Assembly (NCBI RefSeq): GCF_000331735.1
Contig: NC_020126.1
Location: forward strand, 9,489,501-9,553,500
Length of the DNA: 64,000 bases
Source: Myxococcus stipitatus DSM 14675
GTDB taxonomy: Bacteria; Myxococcota; Myxococcia; Myxococcales; Myxococcaceae
Direction: 5' to 3'
In this document: positions 8,726 to 17,687 of the stretch, in pieces
Layout of the letters: the number at the start of each line of letters is the position of its first letter
How positions within the stretch are numbered: position 1 is the stretch's first letter
The notes under the pieces: generated by a model
The model's input: the letters and a program-made list of their open reading frames with translations, nothing else
Database searches by the model: none
Told to the model about the DNA's origin: nothing
Made by a program: the position numbers and the translations under genes

Positions 8726-11700
8726 ATGACCCTCCCTGTCCCGCGCCTCCTCGGGGTGCTCGCCGCCCTGGGCCTCGCCGCGCCGTCGCTGCTGCCCGCC
8801 CCGGGCCTCGCCGCGCCGCGGAACCTCCCCACCCCTCAAGCGGACCGGCCGAACACCTTCATCACCACCGACAAGCCCCTGTATCGCCCGGGGGACCAGG
8901 TGCTGATGCGAGCGCTCTACCTCTCCGGCATCAGCCGCAAGCCCTACACGGACATGGCGGGAGGCTACGCCGAGATTCGGGGCCCCCTGGGTGAGGTCGT
9001 CTGGCAGGGCTACATGACCACTCGCGAGTCCGTCTGGGGCATGGCGTGGACCATCCCCCCAGGGCAATCCGGTGGCGAATACACCTTGCGCGTCACCAGC
9101 GCCTTCCACGGCATGCCCATCGTCGAGCGGAAGTTCGACGTGCGCGCGTACCGGGCGCCCCGGCTCAAGTCGCAGATCGAGTTCCTCCGCGACGGCTACG
9201 GCCCGGGCGACACCGTCTCCGCCACGCTCGACGTGAAGCGCGCCGAGGGCGGCATACCCGAGGGCGCCAAGGTGTCCGCCACCGCGCTCGTCGACGGCGC
9301 CACCGCGGCGCAGGTCTCCTGCGTGGTGGATGCCCAGGGCCTCTGCTCCGTGCGCTTCGCGCTGCCCGCGAACATCGCGCGCGGCGAGGGAACCCTGGCC
9401 TTCACCATCCAGGACGGCGGCGTGGTGGAGACCGCGGCCAAGACGATTCCCATCCTCCTCCAGACGCTGGACCTGGCGTTCTACCCGGAGGGTGGAGACC
9501 TGGTGGCGGGCGTCCCCTCGCGCGTCTACTTCGAGGCGCGCACGCCCGCGCAGAAGCCCGCGGACCTGACGGGCACCGTCATCGACGTGGAGACGGGCAT
9601 GTCCGTCCTGACCGTGCGCTCGGAGCACGAGGGCCGGGGCCGCTTCGCGCTCACCCCTCGCGCGGGGGCGAAGTATGCGCTGCGCATCACCGCTCCGGCC
9701 GGAATCCGGAAGACCTTCCCGCTGCCCGCCGTGAAGCAAGAGGGCGCGGTGCTCCGCTCCACGCAGGACGTGGTGCCCCAGGGGCAGCACGTGAAGCTGG
9801 CGCTGGGAACCACGAACCTGAGCCGCGTGACGGTGACACTGAGCCAGCGCGACGTCCGCATCGCCTCGGCGGTGGTGGACCCGCGTGAGTATCACTCCGT
9901 CATCCTGGACCCGGGCGACGCGGACGGCGTGCTCATCGCCACGGCGTGGGACGCGGATGGACGGCCGCTCGCGGAGCGGCTCGTGTTCCGCCAACCGTCG
10001 AAGGACCTCGAGGTCTCGCTGACGACGAACCACGACCGCACGGTGCCGGGCGCGAAGGTGGAGCTCACCGCGAAGACCACGCGCGATGGCAAGCCTGTCT
10101 CCGCGCTGGTGATGCTCACCGTCACCGACGACGCCATGCTCCAACTGAAGGAGAAGCGCGAGCAGGCCCCGGAGCTCCCCGTGATGGTGCTGCTGGAGCC
10201 CGAGGTGCGGGAGCTCGCCGACGCGCAGCTCTACCTGGACCGTAAGAACCCCAAGGCCCCCCTCGCGGTGGACCTGCTCCTGGGGACGCAGGGCTGGAGG
10301 CGCTTCGCCTTCGCGAAGCCCACCGAGTTCCTCGCGCGCGGCGGGGATGTCGTCGACCGCATCCTGCTGATGAGCACGACCCCGCTCCCGCCGCTCCCCG
10401 CGCCCGCGATGCCTGTCGGCGCCGTCGCGCGGCTTCAAGCGGCTCCGGCCAAGGCCCAGCCTCCCGCGGACCAGGCCATGCTCCAGTTGGAGCAGAAGGA
10501 GCTGGATGACGGGGCCGGTCTCGCCGTCAACGCGCCCATGCCGATGGCCGTGCCACCCAAGCCTCCCGCCGAGCCCGTGGCGGAGAAGGTGGCGAAGATG
10601 GAGGCTCCCGCGTTCGCCCCCATCGAAGAAGAGATTCGCGCTCGCCGGGATGAGGCGGCGCCGATGGGCGCCGAGGCACCACGCGCCTGGGCCAACACCC
10701 CCATGGTCCGCGAGTACGCCCACCTCGCTCGCCCCAAGCGCAAGCCGCAGGACCGGGTGGACTTCGCGGAGACGCTCTACTGGAACGCCGGAGTGCGCAC
10801 CGACGCGCGCACGGGTGAGGTCCGCGTGAGCTTCGCCACCAGCGACTCCGTGACGACGTTCAAGGCCTTCGCCGGAGCGGTGGGTGCGGACGGCGCGCTG
10901 GGCTCGACCGTGAAGGAGCTGGAGTCGGTGCAGCCCTTCTACGCGGAGCCCAAGCTGCCGCTCGAAGTCACCTCGGGCGACGTGGTGCAACTGCCCGTGG
11001 CCCTGGTGAACGGGACGGACTCCACGCTGACGGATGCGCAGGTGAAGGCGGAGATTCGAGGGGACGTGAAGTTCACGGGAGGCGGAGCCATGAGCCTGCA
11101 CGCTCGCGAGCGGGGGCGTCAGCTCCTCTCACTGACCATCGGCCAGGAGTCGAAGCCGGTGGAGGTGAAGCTCATCGCCAGCGCCAACAACTACTCGGAC
11201 ACCGTCACGCGCACGCTGGCCATCAAGGCGCAAGGCTTCCCCGCGAAGGCCTCCTTCGGCGGCATGGTGTCTCCCAACCGGCCCGCGGTGCACACCGTCG
11301 TCCTCCCCGAGCAGGTGGTGCCCGGCAGCATCCGCGCCTCCATCGTCGTGTACCCCAGCCCGCTGGCCAACATGACGGAGGGCCTGGCGCGGCTCATCCA
11401 GGAGCCGAGCGGCTGCTTCGAGCAGACGAGCTCCACCACGTACCCGATGACCATGGCGCAGCAGTACTTCCTGTCGCACAGCGGCGTCAGCCCGGACCTC
11501 GTGTCCTCCGCGCGCGAGAAGCTGGACCGAGGCCATGACCGGCTCGTGAGCTTCGAGACGAAGGAGCGCGGCTACGAGTGGTTCGGCGAAGCACCGGGCC
11601 ACGAGGCGCTGACGGCCTTCGGCCTGCTCCACTTCACGGACATGAAGCAGGTGCGCACGGTGAACGCGGGGATGATGGAGCGCACCCGCGGCTGGCTGAT

Positions 11701-12847
11701 GGGCCAGCGCGACGGCAAGGGCGGCTTCAATCGCAAGCGCCGCGCGCTGCACGTCTGGCTGGAGGACCCTGACACCTCCAACGCATACATCGTCTGGGCC
11801 CTGCTGGAGAGTGCATCGTCTCGCACGGAGGTGGCTCGGGAGCTCGCGAAGGAGATTGCCTCGGTGAAGAAGTCCGCGGACACCAGCTCCAACAGCTACG
11901 TCGTCGCGCTGGCGGCCAACGTGCTGTCGCTCGCGGGGGATGGCGAGGGTGCGCGCGCGCTGATGGCTCGGCTCGCGAAGCTCCAGAACGCGCGAGGCGA
12001 GGTGGCGGGAGGCACGCAGTCCATCGTCGGCAGCTCGGGCGACACGCTGCGCATCGAGACCACCGCCCTGGCGGCGCTCGCCTGGCTGCGCGAGCCGGAG
12101 CAGTACATGAGCCACGTGGTGCGCACGCTGAAGTACCTCGCCGAGTCCAACGACGGTGGCCGCTACGGCGCGACGCAGAGCACGGTGCTCGCGCTGCGCG
12201 TCATCAACACCTACGACCAGGCCCACGGGAAGAAGCTGCCGCCCGGTCAGGTGTACCTCTACGTGGAGGGCCGTCCCGTCGGAGAGCCCGTGCGCTTCGA
12301 TGGCTCGACGCGCGAGGCCCTCAAGCTCGCGGACGTGAGCGGACTGCTGGGGCCCGGTGGCCGCAAGGTGGAGCTGCGCATGGAGGGCGGCGAGGCGCTG
12401 TCCTACTCGATGGAGGTCACCTACAGCGCGGTGCTCCCCCAGAGCTCCCAGGACACGCCCGTGTCACTGGAGGTCGCGATGGCGAAGCGCGAGTTCGTCG
12501 AGGGCGAGCCCACCGAGGCTCGGGTCATGGTCGCCAACCGCACGGGCCAGCACCTGCCCACCGCGGTGGCCATCTTCGGGGTGCCCGGCGGCATGGACGT
12601 GCGACATGACCAGCTCAAGGAGCTGGTGAAGCGCAAGGTCGTGGATGCGTACGAGGTGCTGGGTCGCGACGTCGTCCTGTACTGGCGCGGCATGGAGCCT
12701 CGCAAGCGCATCGACGTGCCGCTGTCCCTGGTGGCGACGGTGCCCGGCACGTACACCGGGCCCGCGAGCCGCGCGTACCTCTACTACACGGACGAGCACA
12801 AGGTCTGGAGCGAGGGCGTGAAGGTCTCCATCAGCCCCAAGTCCTGA
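8726..12847 (+). CDS. Alpha-2-macroglobulin family protein with CxEQ thioester motif
   Basis: 1373 residues. The ATG at 8726 is preceded by AGAGG and gives a signal peptide ending near GLAA. An MG-type start follows (ITTDKPLYRPGDQV), then macroglobulin beta domains. A Pro/Ala-rich segment near 550-640 probably serves as bait or linker. The thioester motif GCFEQ is at ~896-900, followed by the alpha-helical thioester domain (QSTVLALR near 1150) and a receptor-binding-like end. Known for the family: attacking proteases cleave the bait region, the Cys-Gln thioester traps them, and the bacterial proteins guard the periplasm. Cys897 and Gln900 are intact. There is no lipobox, unlike the lipid-anchored E. 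coli YfhM. Confidence 0.9.
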   Translation: MTLPVPRLLGVLAALGLAAPSLLPAPGLAAPRNLPTPQADRPNTFITTDKPLYRPGDQVLMRALYLSGISRKPYTDMAGGYAEIRGPLGEVVWQGYMTTRESVWGMAWTIPPGQSGGEYTLRVTSAFHGMPIVERKFDVRAYRAPRLKSQIEFLRDGYGPGDTVSATLDVKRAEGGIPEGAKVSATALVDGATAAQVSCVVDAQGLCSVRFALPANIARGEGTLAFTIQDGGVVETAAKTIPILLQTLDLAFYPEGGDLVAGVPSRVYFEARTPAQKPADLTGTVIDVETGMSVLTVRSEHEGRGRFALTPRAGAKYALRITAPAGIRKTFPLPAVKQEGAVLRSTQDVVPQGQHVKLALGTTNLSRVTVTLSQRDVRIASAVVDPREYHSVILDPGDADGVLIATAWDADGRPLAERLVFRQPSKDLEVSLTTNHDRTVPGAKVELTAKTTRDGKPVSALVMLTVTDDAMLQLKEKREQAPELPVMVLLEPEVRELADAQLYLDRKNPKAPLAVDLLLGTQGWRRFAFAKPTEFLARGGDVVDRILLMSTTPLPPLPAPAMPVGAVARLQAAPAKAQPPADQAMLQLEQKELDDGAGLAVNAPMPMAVPPKPPAEPVAEKVAKMEAPAFAPIEEEIRARRDEAAPMGAEAPRAWANTPMVREYAHLARPKRKPQDRVDFAETLYWNAGVRTDARTGEVRVSFATSDSVTTFKAFAGAVGADGALGSTVKELESVQPFYAEPKLPLEVTSGDVVQLPVALVNGTDSTLTDAQVKAEIRGDVKFTGGGAMSLHARERGRQLLSLTIGQESKPVEVKLIASANNYSDTVTRTLAIKAQGFPAKASFGGMVSPNRPAVHTVVLPEQVVPGSIRASIVVYPSPLANMTEGLARLIQEPSGCFEQTSSTTYPMTMAQQYFLSHSGVSPDLVSSAREKLDRGHDRLVSFETKERGYEWFGEAPGHEALTAFGLLHFTDMKQVRTVNAGMMERTRGWLMGQRDGKGGFNRKRRALHVWLEDPDTSNAYIVWALLESASSRTEVARELAKEIASVKKSADTSSNSYVVALAANVLSLAGDGEGARALMARLAKLQNARGEVAGGTQSIVGSSGDTLRIETTALAALAWLREPEQYMSHVVRTLKYLAESNDGGRYGATQSTVLALRVINTYDQAHGKKLPPGQVYLYVEGRPVGEPVRFDGSTREALKLADVSGLLGPGGRKVELRMEGGEALSYSMEVTYSAVLPQSSQDTPVSLEVAMAKREFVEGEPTEARVMVANRTGQHLPTAVAIFGVPGGMDVRHDQLKELVKRKVVDAYEVLGRDVVLYWRGMEPRKRIDVPLSLVATVPGTYTGPASRAYLYYTDEHKVWSEGVKVSISPKS

Positions 12848-12856
12848 GCCGTGCTC

Positions 12857-12892
12857 CTTCCAGGGGCGCCTTGGCGTCAGGGCCCCTGGAAG
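12857..12892. terminator. Convergent 11-bp hairpin terminator
   Basis: CTTCCAGGGGC (12857-12867) pairs perfectly with GCCCCTGGAAG (12882-12892). It lies ten bases after the macroglobulin stop and overlaps the last codons of the convergent oxygenase gene, so it could serve both. Confidence 0.55.
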
Positions 12893-13605
12893 CGCTTCGC
12901 GCGGAAGGTGAGCACCAGGGTGTCTCGGTGCCCGGTGCCCTCCAGCGGCTGGATGGGCGTGCTCTCGTGGATGACACGCTCGTCGTCGAGCAGCAGCGCG
13001 GACCAGGGCTCCGTCAGGGTGAAGCGGATGCCGTTGGGGCCATCGGCCTCGAAGACTCGCGTCTCTCCGCCCTTGATGCCCTGGCGGCCGATGAGCAGCA
13101 CGGCGACCAGGTCCACGCCGTCGCGGTGCGCGCCCTCGGGCGTGGGGCGGCCGATGCCGTCCGTCGTGTCGATGCGGAACTGATGCGACTCCACGTACCA
13201 GGGCTGCTCGCCCTTGAGCGCGGAGGCGCAGGTGGCGAGGCGGCTGAGCAGCCTCGGCCAGTCGGGCTGGGCGGCGACGGCGGCGCTCATCGGCTCGAAC
13301 CAGCGCTCCAGGCCCCCGTGCAGGGCGTTGTACTCGACGGGCTGCCAGTGGGCGCGGTGCGGCACCGACGTGACGGAGTCTCCGTCCACGACGAAGCACG
13401 AGTGGCGCCGCGAGCGATAGCGGCCCCCGTCGCGCAGGTAGGCATCGGCGGGGAGGTCATTCCAGGTGGGCCGCCAGAGGTCCAGCGTGGGGGCGGGGAT
13501 GCCCACCAATTCGGACAGGCCCGCGCGGTCCAAGACCGCATAACCCCTGTCACGCAGGGCGGGAAGGACAGCGGAGGGAGCGGATACAGGCGGAGAGAAG
13601 CTCAT
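12877..13605 (-). CDS. 2OG-Fe(II) dioxygenase family protein (PF10014-like)
   Basis: 242 residues, no signal peptide. The facial triad is visible as H160 and D162 in EGAHRDGVD and H213 in VIHEST. R227 in HRDTLVLTF is placed to bind 2-oxoglutarate. This arrangement and the GGETRVF segment match the 2OG-Fe_Oxy_2 family, which includes free L-isoleucine and other amino acid hydroxylases (IDO/BsmA type). Expected activity is hydroxylation of a free amino acid, consuming oxygen and 2-oxoglutarate in the cytoplasm. The actual substrate cannot be read from sequence. It converges on the macroglobulin gene with a shared hairpin. Confidence 0.82.
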   Translation of the reverse strand: MSFSPPVSAPSAVLPALRDRGYAVLDRAGLSELVGIPAPTLDLWRPTWNDLPADAYLRDGGRYRSRRHSCFVVDGDSVTSVPHRAHWQPVEYNALHGGLERWFEPMSAAVAAQPDWPRLLSRLATCASALKGEQPWYVESHQFRIDTTDGIGRPTPEGAHRDGVDLVAVLLIGRQGIKGGETRVFEADGPNGIRFTLTEPWSALLLDDERVIHESTPIQPLEGTGHRDTLVLTFRAKRFQGP

Positions 13606-13727
13606 GGTCGCGCGGGCGGTCTTGAAACCGAGACATCGTCCTTCCGGACACCGCCGTCAACACCACTTCCACGCGTGGCTCGTCGGTGCTCCAACCGACA
13701 AGCCCGCCTCCCTGGCAGCCGGACGCG

Positions 13728-14648
13728 TCAAGCCGTGCTCGCCAGCCCATCGAAGGCCTGGAGGAAGCGCTGCTCGAGCACCTCCAGGAAGGCCCGCACC
13801 TTGGGGGACAGGTTGCGTGCGCTGGGGTAGAGGGCGTGCCACTCCACGGGGGGTGGGGCGAAGTCCTCCAGCACCGCGCGCAGCTTCCCGGCGCGCACGG
13901 CCGGACGCGCGAAGGTCTCCGGCAATCGGGTGATGCCGTGCCCCGCCACCGCGAGGTCTCGCAGGAGCACGAAGCTGTTGACCCGCATCCGCTCCTTCAC
14001 GCGGAGGGCCACCTTGCGGCGGCCCTGGACGAAGTCCCACTGCGTGGGGTGATGCTTCGTGCTCATGACCAGGCAGTCGTGGGACGCGAGGTCCTCGGGG
14101 CGCCGGAGACGGCTCCTGCCTCGGAGGTAGGTGGGGCTCGCGTACAGCTTCAAGCCGCCGGACATCGTGAAGCGAAGGGACTTGAGGGAGGAGTCCGGGA
14201 GCGGCCCGGGACGCAGCGCCACGTCGAAGCCCTCGTTGACCAGGTCCACGTAGCGGTCCGTCAGCTCCACGTCGACGTGCACCTCGGGGTAGCGCGCGAG
14301 GTACTCGGAGAGGATGCCGCTCAGCAGGAGCTGGCCGGGCTCGAACAGCATCGCGATGCGCAGGCGGCCGGAGGGACGCGCGCGGGTGTCGAGCACGTGC
14401 TGTCCCGCTTCGTGGAGCTGCGAGAGCGCGGGCTGGGATTGGGCGTAGAAGGCGGTCCCCACCTCCGTCAGCTTCAGCGTCCGAGTCGTCCGCTCCAGCA
14501 GCCGCGCGCCCAGCGTGTCCTCCAGCTGCGCCACCTTCAGGCTCACCGTGGACTTGGACATGCCGAGCGCCTTCGCCGCCGCGCGGAAGCTGCGGGAGTC
14601 CACCACCTGCACGAAGACGGCGATGAGGTCCAAGGCTCGAAGGTCCAT
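13728..14648 (-). CDS. LysR-family transcriptional regulator
   Basis: 306 residues, normal for LysR. An N-terminal winged helix-turn-helix (residues ~5-62) contains SFRAAAKALGMSKSTVS and LEDTLGARLLERTTR. The effector-binding domain follows, with GRLRIAML and the typical C-terminal VRAFLEVLEQRF. It is divergent from an NTF2-like gene across ~100 bases, the classic LysR arrangement in which the regulator controls its neighbour and itself. A perfect inverted repeat abuts its start codon. The inducer is unknown. Confidence 0.92.
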   Translation of the reverse strand: MDLRALDLIAVFVQVVDSRSFRAAAKALGMSKSTVSLKVAQLEDTLGARLLERTTRTLKLTEVGTAFYAQSQPALSQLHEAGQHVLDTRARPSGRLRIAMLFEPGQLLLSGILSEYLARYPEVHVDVELTDRYVDLVNEGFDVALRPGPLPDSSLKSLRFTMSGGLKLYASPTYLRGRSRLRRPEDLASHDCLVMSTKHHPTQWDFVQGRRKVALRVKERMRVNSFVLLRDLAVAGHGITRLPETFARPAVRAGKLRAVLEDFAPPPVEWHALYPSARNLSPKVRAFLEVLEQRFLQAFDGLASTA

Positions 14649-14667
14649 TGTCCCTGAGATTAGGACA
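14649..14667. promoter_or_regulatory. Candidate LysR operator TGTCC-N9-GGACA
   Basis: A perfect 5-bp inverted repeat spaced by nine bases sits immediately upstream of the LysR start codon, and another TGTCC half site lies at 14689-14693. Position in the divergent intergenic region fits autoregulation plus control of the NTF2-like gene. Binding is inferred. Confidence 0.4.
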
Positions 14668-14747
14668 GAGCTTCCTGGAATGGTGGATTGTCCGACGACC
14701 TTGGGACTCGCATGGTGTGGGCCTCACACGCCACACGAGGAGACGAC

Positions 14748-15197
14748 ATGGAGCCCACGCAAGGGTTTGACGAAGCCGGCGTCCTGGCCGCGGTGGAGCG
14801 CGTCCGCGACGCGCTGAAGGACATGGATGCGCGGCGCCTGGCCGCATGCTTCGCGGAGGACGCGGACTTCAATGCGCCGCCGGGGACGTGGCTGCGCGGA
14901 CGCAAGGCCATCGAGGAGACGCATGCGGTCATCTTCTCGCCCACGCCCCAGCCGGGACGCGTGAGCTTCGCCCAGGCGAAGTCCACGACGCGCATCCTGG
15001 GTGTCCGCTTCCTGCGTCCCGATGTGGCGGTGGTGGATTGGGAGTGGACGCAGACCGGCGCGACGTTCGATGGACAGCCCTGGCCGGACCGGCGCGGGAT
15101 GTTGTCCATGGTGTGGACGCGCGAGGAGGACTCCGAGTGGCGGGTGCGCGTCTGGCGGAACAAGGACTACGCGCAGCTCGTGGGTGCGCCCAAGTAG
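14748..15197 (+). CDS. SgcJ/EcaC-type NTF2-like (DUF4440) protein
   Basis: 149 residues from the ATG at 14748, which has a GAGGAGA ribosome binding site; open frame further upstream lacks one. The fold is suggested by VERVRDALKDMDARRLAACFAEDADF at the N terminus, the helix-strand start of SnoaL/DUF4440 NTF2-like proteins. Later features are GRKAIEE and a closing WRVRVWRNKDY. Relatives include SgcJ/EcaC-type proteins and small ketosteroid-isomerase-like enzymes of secondary metabolism. It is divergent from the LysR gene and probably its target. Its 3' end overlaps the convergent next gene by 31 bases. Confidence 0.75.
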   Translation: MEPTQGFDEAGVLAAVERVRDALKDMDARRLAACFAEDADFNAPPGTWLRGRKAIEETHAVIFSPTPQPGRVSFAQAKSTTRILGVRFLRPDVAVVDWEWTQTGATFDGQPWPDRRGMLSMVWTREEDSEWRVRVWRNKDYAQLVGAPK

Positions 15198-15790
15198 CGC
15201 GCCAGCGTCTCATCGACGGCGCGGCGCCAATCCGCGGCGAGCGCTTCGTAGGTGCCGAGGACCCGCTCGTCTCGCAGCAGGTCCTCGGAGGAGCACGACT
15301 TGTAGGTGCGGCAGGCGTCCTCCAGGGCTTCGCGCAGCCACTGGATGAAGGGCGAGGCGACGTCGTTCCGGATGCCGGCGTTCTCGGCGTGGAACCCATC
15401 GAGGTAGGTCTGCGCGACCACCGCCATGTGGAGCTGCCAGCCCAGCATCAGGCAGTACAGGTCCGCGTATCTCCGGGAGGGTTCGCCCGGGTCCCGCGCC
15501 ACCACCACCTCGATGAGCCGGAACATCCACTCCTTCACCCGAGGCTCGGACGCCTCGAGCACGGCGAAGATGGAGACCCGCTTCCCCTCCACCCGATACA
15601 CGAGGGCGTCGTTCCCGACCTCGTCCAGCAGCCACGACGCGAGTCCCTCGGCGCGCTCCGAGAACTCCGCGATGCGGTCATCCACGGACCCCAGCACCGC
15701 CAGTTCGACGCACTCGAAGGGGCGGAAGAAGATGTGGATCACCCACCAGGCGAAGCCACATCCCAGGGAGTACCTGTGCTGTTCCTTCAT
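15167..15790 (-). CDS. Hypothetical protein
   Basis: 207 residues; the start giving MKEQHRYS is 26 bases after the stop of the DUF2156 gene, so the two probably form one transcript. Residues ~10-22 (GFAWWVIHIFF) are aromatic and hydrophobic but too short for a confident membrane span. The rest looks helical and soluble, with several Trp and a C-terminal RAVDETLARYL. I do not recognise the family. The longer open frame continuing upstream is antisense-like noise inside the DUF2156 gene and was trimmed. Confidence 0.6.
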   Translation of the reverse strand: MKEQHRYSLGCGFAWWVIHIFFRPFECVELAVLGSVDDRIAEFSERAEGLASWLLDEVGNDALVYRVEGKRVSIFAVLEASEPRVKEWMFRLIEVVVARDPGEPSRRYADLYCLMLGWQLHMAVVAQTYLDGFHAENAGIRNDVASPFIQWLREALEDACRTYKSCSSEDLLRDERVLGTYEALAADWRRAVDETLARYLGAPTSCA

Positions 15791-15816
15791 CGCCCCTGCC
15801 TCCCGCGCACCTCGGA

Positions 15817-17193
15817 TTAGCGTGCGGGCAATCGGAAGTCTCGCGCGCGGAGGAGCAGCCCCGAGGCCGTCGCGGGCGCCAACACGGCGGCGGTGATGAC
15901 GAGCCAGTCCACGGCCCCCCGTGCGCGGGGCGCATTGTAGGTCGCGGCCTGTACGAAGGTGAGGCACGCATCCGCGGCGGTGAGCCCCACCAGGGCGGTG
16001 GCCAGACCTTCCCGCCAGCGGCGCACCAGGGAGAAGAGCCCCGCCGCCAGCGCCACGTCGAACAGCACCCAGCCCCACTGGACCTTGGCGGAGGGAAACC
16101 ACTGCGCCGTCGCGGGCAGCGCGAGCATCGCCGTCCAGGGCACGAGCAGCACCGCCAGCCCGTGGACCAGGAGGCGGGGCCGCCTCAACAGCGTGGCCAG
16201 ACCGAAGCGCACGAGCCCCCCTCGCGCGAAAGCGCGAAGCGCGTCGTACATGGCCAGCACACCGCCGCGTGGCTCGGGATACGCGAGGTAGAGGGGAACC
16301 CAGCTGTCCGGGCGGAACTTCGCCTTGAAGGCGCGCAGTCCCTCGAAGTCGAACAGGGGCCTGCCGCAGGCGCGAGCCAATCGCAGCCATGGACGCACGG
16401 GCCCCGCGAGGGGTGCCAGGCCCAGCGTCACGTAGCGACGGCCCTCGGCGGCGGCGGCGCGCATGGCGGCGTCGACCAGGGCTTCGGCGGTGCCGTTGGG
16501 GGCCTCGGGGTCTCGCAGGAGGTCTTGCAGGAACCAACCGTCACGCGCGTAGACGGGGGAGACCAGGAGGAAGCCCACGAACTCGCCCTTCGCCTCGGCG
16601 GCGAACGCGCGACGCTCACGTGCGAAGGTGTCCGGGGACAGGCGCACGAGGAAGCCCATGGGGGCCATGCGGCGCGAGGCGAGCCAGCGCTTCTTCAATC
16701 GCTCCAGCGCCTGACGCGTGGGGTGTGACTCGTCCTCCAGGGCCTCCGCTGGAATCTCGCGCACCACCACACCGTGCGAGCGCGCGCGGCGGAGCTGCTC
16801 ACGCAGGCTGCGGCTACTGCGCACCACGGTGTCCCAGCGCGAGGGCTCCCAGACAGGCTGCTCACCGATGGCGAGCGACTCCATGGGAGCCCACTGCGTC
16901 AGTCGAGGTTCGGTGGCGAAGAAGCACACGCGACGGCCCGCGCGGCGAGCCGCGTCCTGGAAGCCCTGGACCGCTCGAGAGAGGGATTCCTCCGAGGTGA
17001 TGGGGGCGCCCGCAGCGACCCACGCGCCACCTGTGTCCACGTAGGCGACGAAGGCATCACCCGAGGGGTCGAACCAGTAGCGGAAGCCCGGCATCAGCAC
17101 CTGGAAGGACGTGGCGTTCCAACCGAACCGGCGCAGCAGCTCCAGCGCCCGCCCGCGTTCTTCGTCACTTCCTGACTCACCTACGGCGACCAT
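15817..17193 (-). CDS. DUF2156 / LPG-synthase C-terminal domain protein with C-terminal membrane helices
   Basis: 458 residues. The first ~310 match the aminoacyl-phosphatidylglycerol synthase C-terminal (double GNAT) fold: GRRVCFFATE, SRSLREQLRRARSHGV, then GFLLVSP and RYVTLGLAPL. The remaining ~150 residues contain about four hydrophobic spans. In MprF-type enzymes the membrane flippase is N-terminal, so the order here is reversed. Known activity of the fold is transfer of an amino acid from tRNA to a lipid or other acceptor; the acceptor here is unknown. The GTG/ATG start near 17193 precedes a short acidic leader. It is the first gene of a likely two-gene operon. Confidence 0.78.
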   Translation of the reverse strand: MVAVGESGSDEERGRALELLRRFGWNATSFQVLMPGFRYWFDPSGDAFVAYVDTGGAWVAAGAPITSEESLSRAVQGFQDAARRAGRRVCFFATEPRLTQWAPMESLAIGEQPVWEPSRWDTVVRSSRSLREQLRRARSHGVVVREIPAEALEDESHPTRQALERLKKRWLASRRMAPMGFLVRLSPDTFARERRAFAAEAKGEFVGFLLVSPVYARDGWFLQDLLRDPEAPNGTAEALVDAAMRAAAAEGRRYVTLGLAPLAGPVRPWLRLARACGRPLFDFEGLRAFKAKFRPDSWVPLYLAYPEPRGGVLAMYDALRAFARGGLVRFGLATLLRRPRLLVHGLAVLLVPWTAMLALPATAQWFPSAKVQWGWVLFDVALAAGLFSLVRRWREGLATALVGLTAADACLTFVQAATYNAPRARGAVDWLVITAAVLAPATASGLLLRARDFRLPAR

Positions 17194-17273
17194 GTACCTC
17201 GGACTCCTCGAGCTGGACGGTGGCTCAACGTCCCATCAAGTCTCGGCCCGCGAGGAGGTGATGACAAGGCGAG

Positions 17274-17681
17274 ATGACGGTCAGGCACTCACTCGACTGG
17301 GTGCTACGGGAGCCACTTCGAGGGGGCAACGTCGATGATGAGACACAGCACCCTGGCGCTTGTGGATGGACGATGACGATGGATGAGTTCCTCGGCGGAG
17401 ATTGCCGACCTCGAATCACGCGTCGGGTGGAAGCTCGACGACGCGCTGCGCGCGTTCTACCTCCACAGCAACGGCGCCGAGCTCATCGAGCCTCTCCCCG
17501 ACGCGCGATACATCATCATTCCCCTCGCGAAGATTCGGCGCGCGCGCGTCGCGCTATTCGGACGGGATGAGGACTCCGCGGGGCCGCCTGACTTGTGGAC
17601 ACTCGTCGATGCCCAGGACGGCGAGTGGGCACTCCTGGACGCAAGCGCTGGCTCAACGAAGGCGACCCGCCCGAGTCCTGA
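17274..17681 (+). pseudogene. SMI1/KNR4 (SUKH) family gene broken by two frameshifts
   Basis: The frame starting at 17274, behind GAGGAGG, reads MTVRHSLDWVLREPL and on to MTMDEFL. One extra base near 17394 breaks it. The next frame gives AEIADLESRVGWKLDDALRAF and later LWTLVDAQDGEWALLDA, typical SUKH sequence. One missing base near 17643 returns to the first frame, ending KRWLNEGDPPES and a stop at 17681. Corrected, it encodes ~135 residues, the normal SUKH size. Known: many SUKH proteins are immunity proteins against secreted toxins. No matching toxin is adjacent. Either a decayed orphan immunity gene or two sequencing errors. Confidence 0.6.
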
Positions 17682-17687
17682 ACCCAG

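Noticed and set aside
8579..11101. 840-residue minus-strand open frame under the macroglobulin gene
   Set aside because: Low-complexity Arg/Gly/His composition, antisense to a well-supported gene.
15791..16537. N-terminal extension of the 207-residue hypothetical protein
   Set aside because: It lies antisense-phase within the DUF2156 gene on the same strand in another frame and is Arg/Gly-rich noise.
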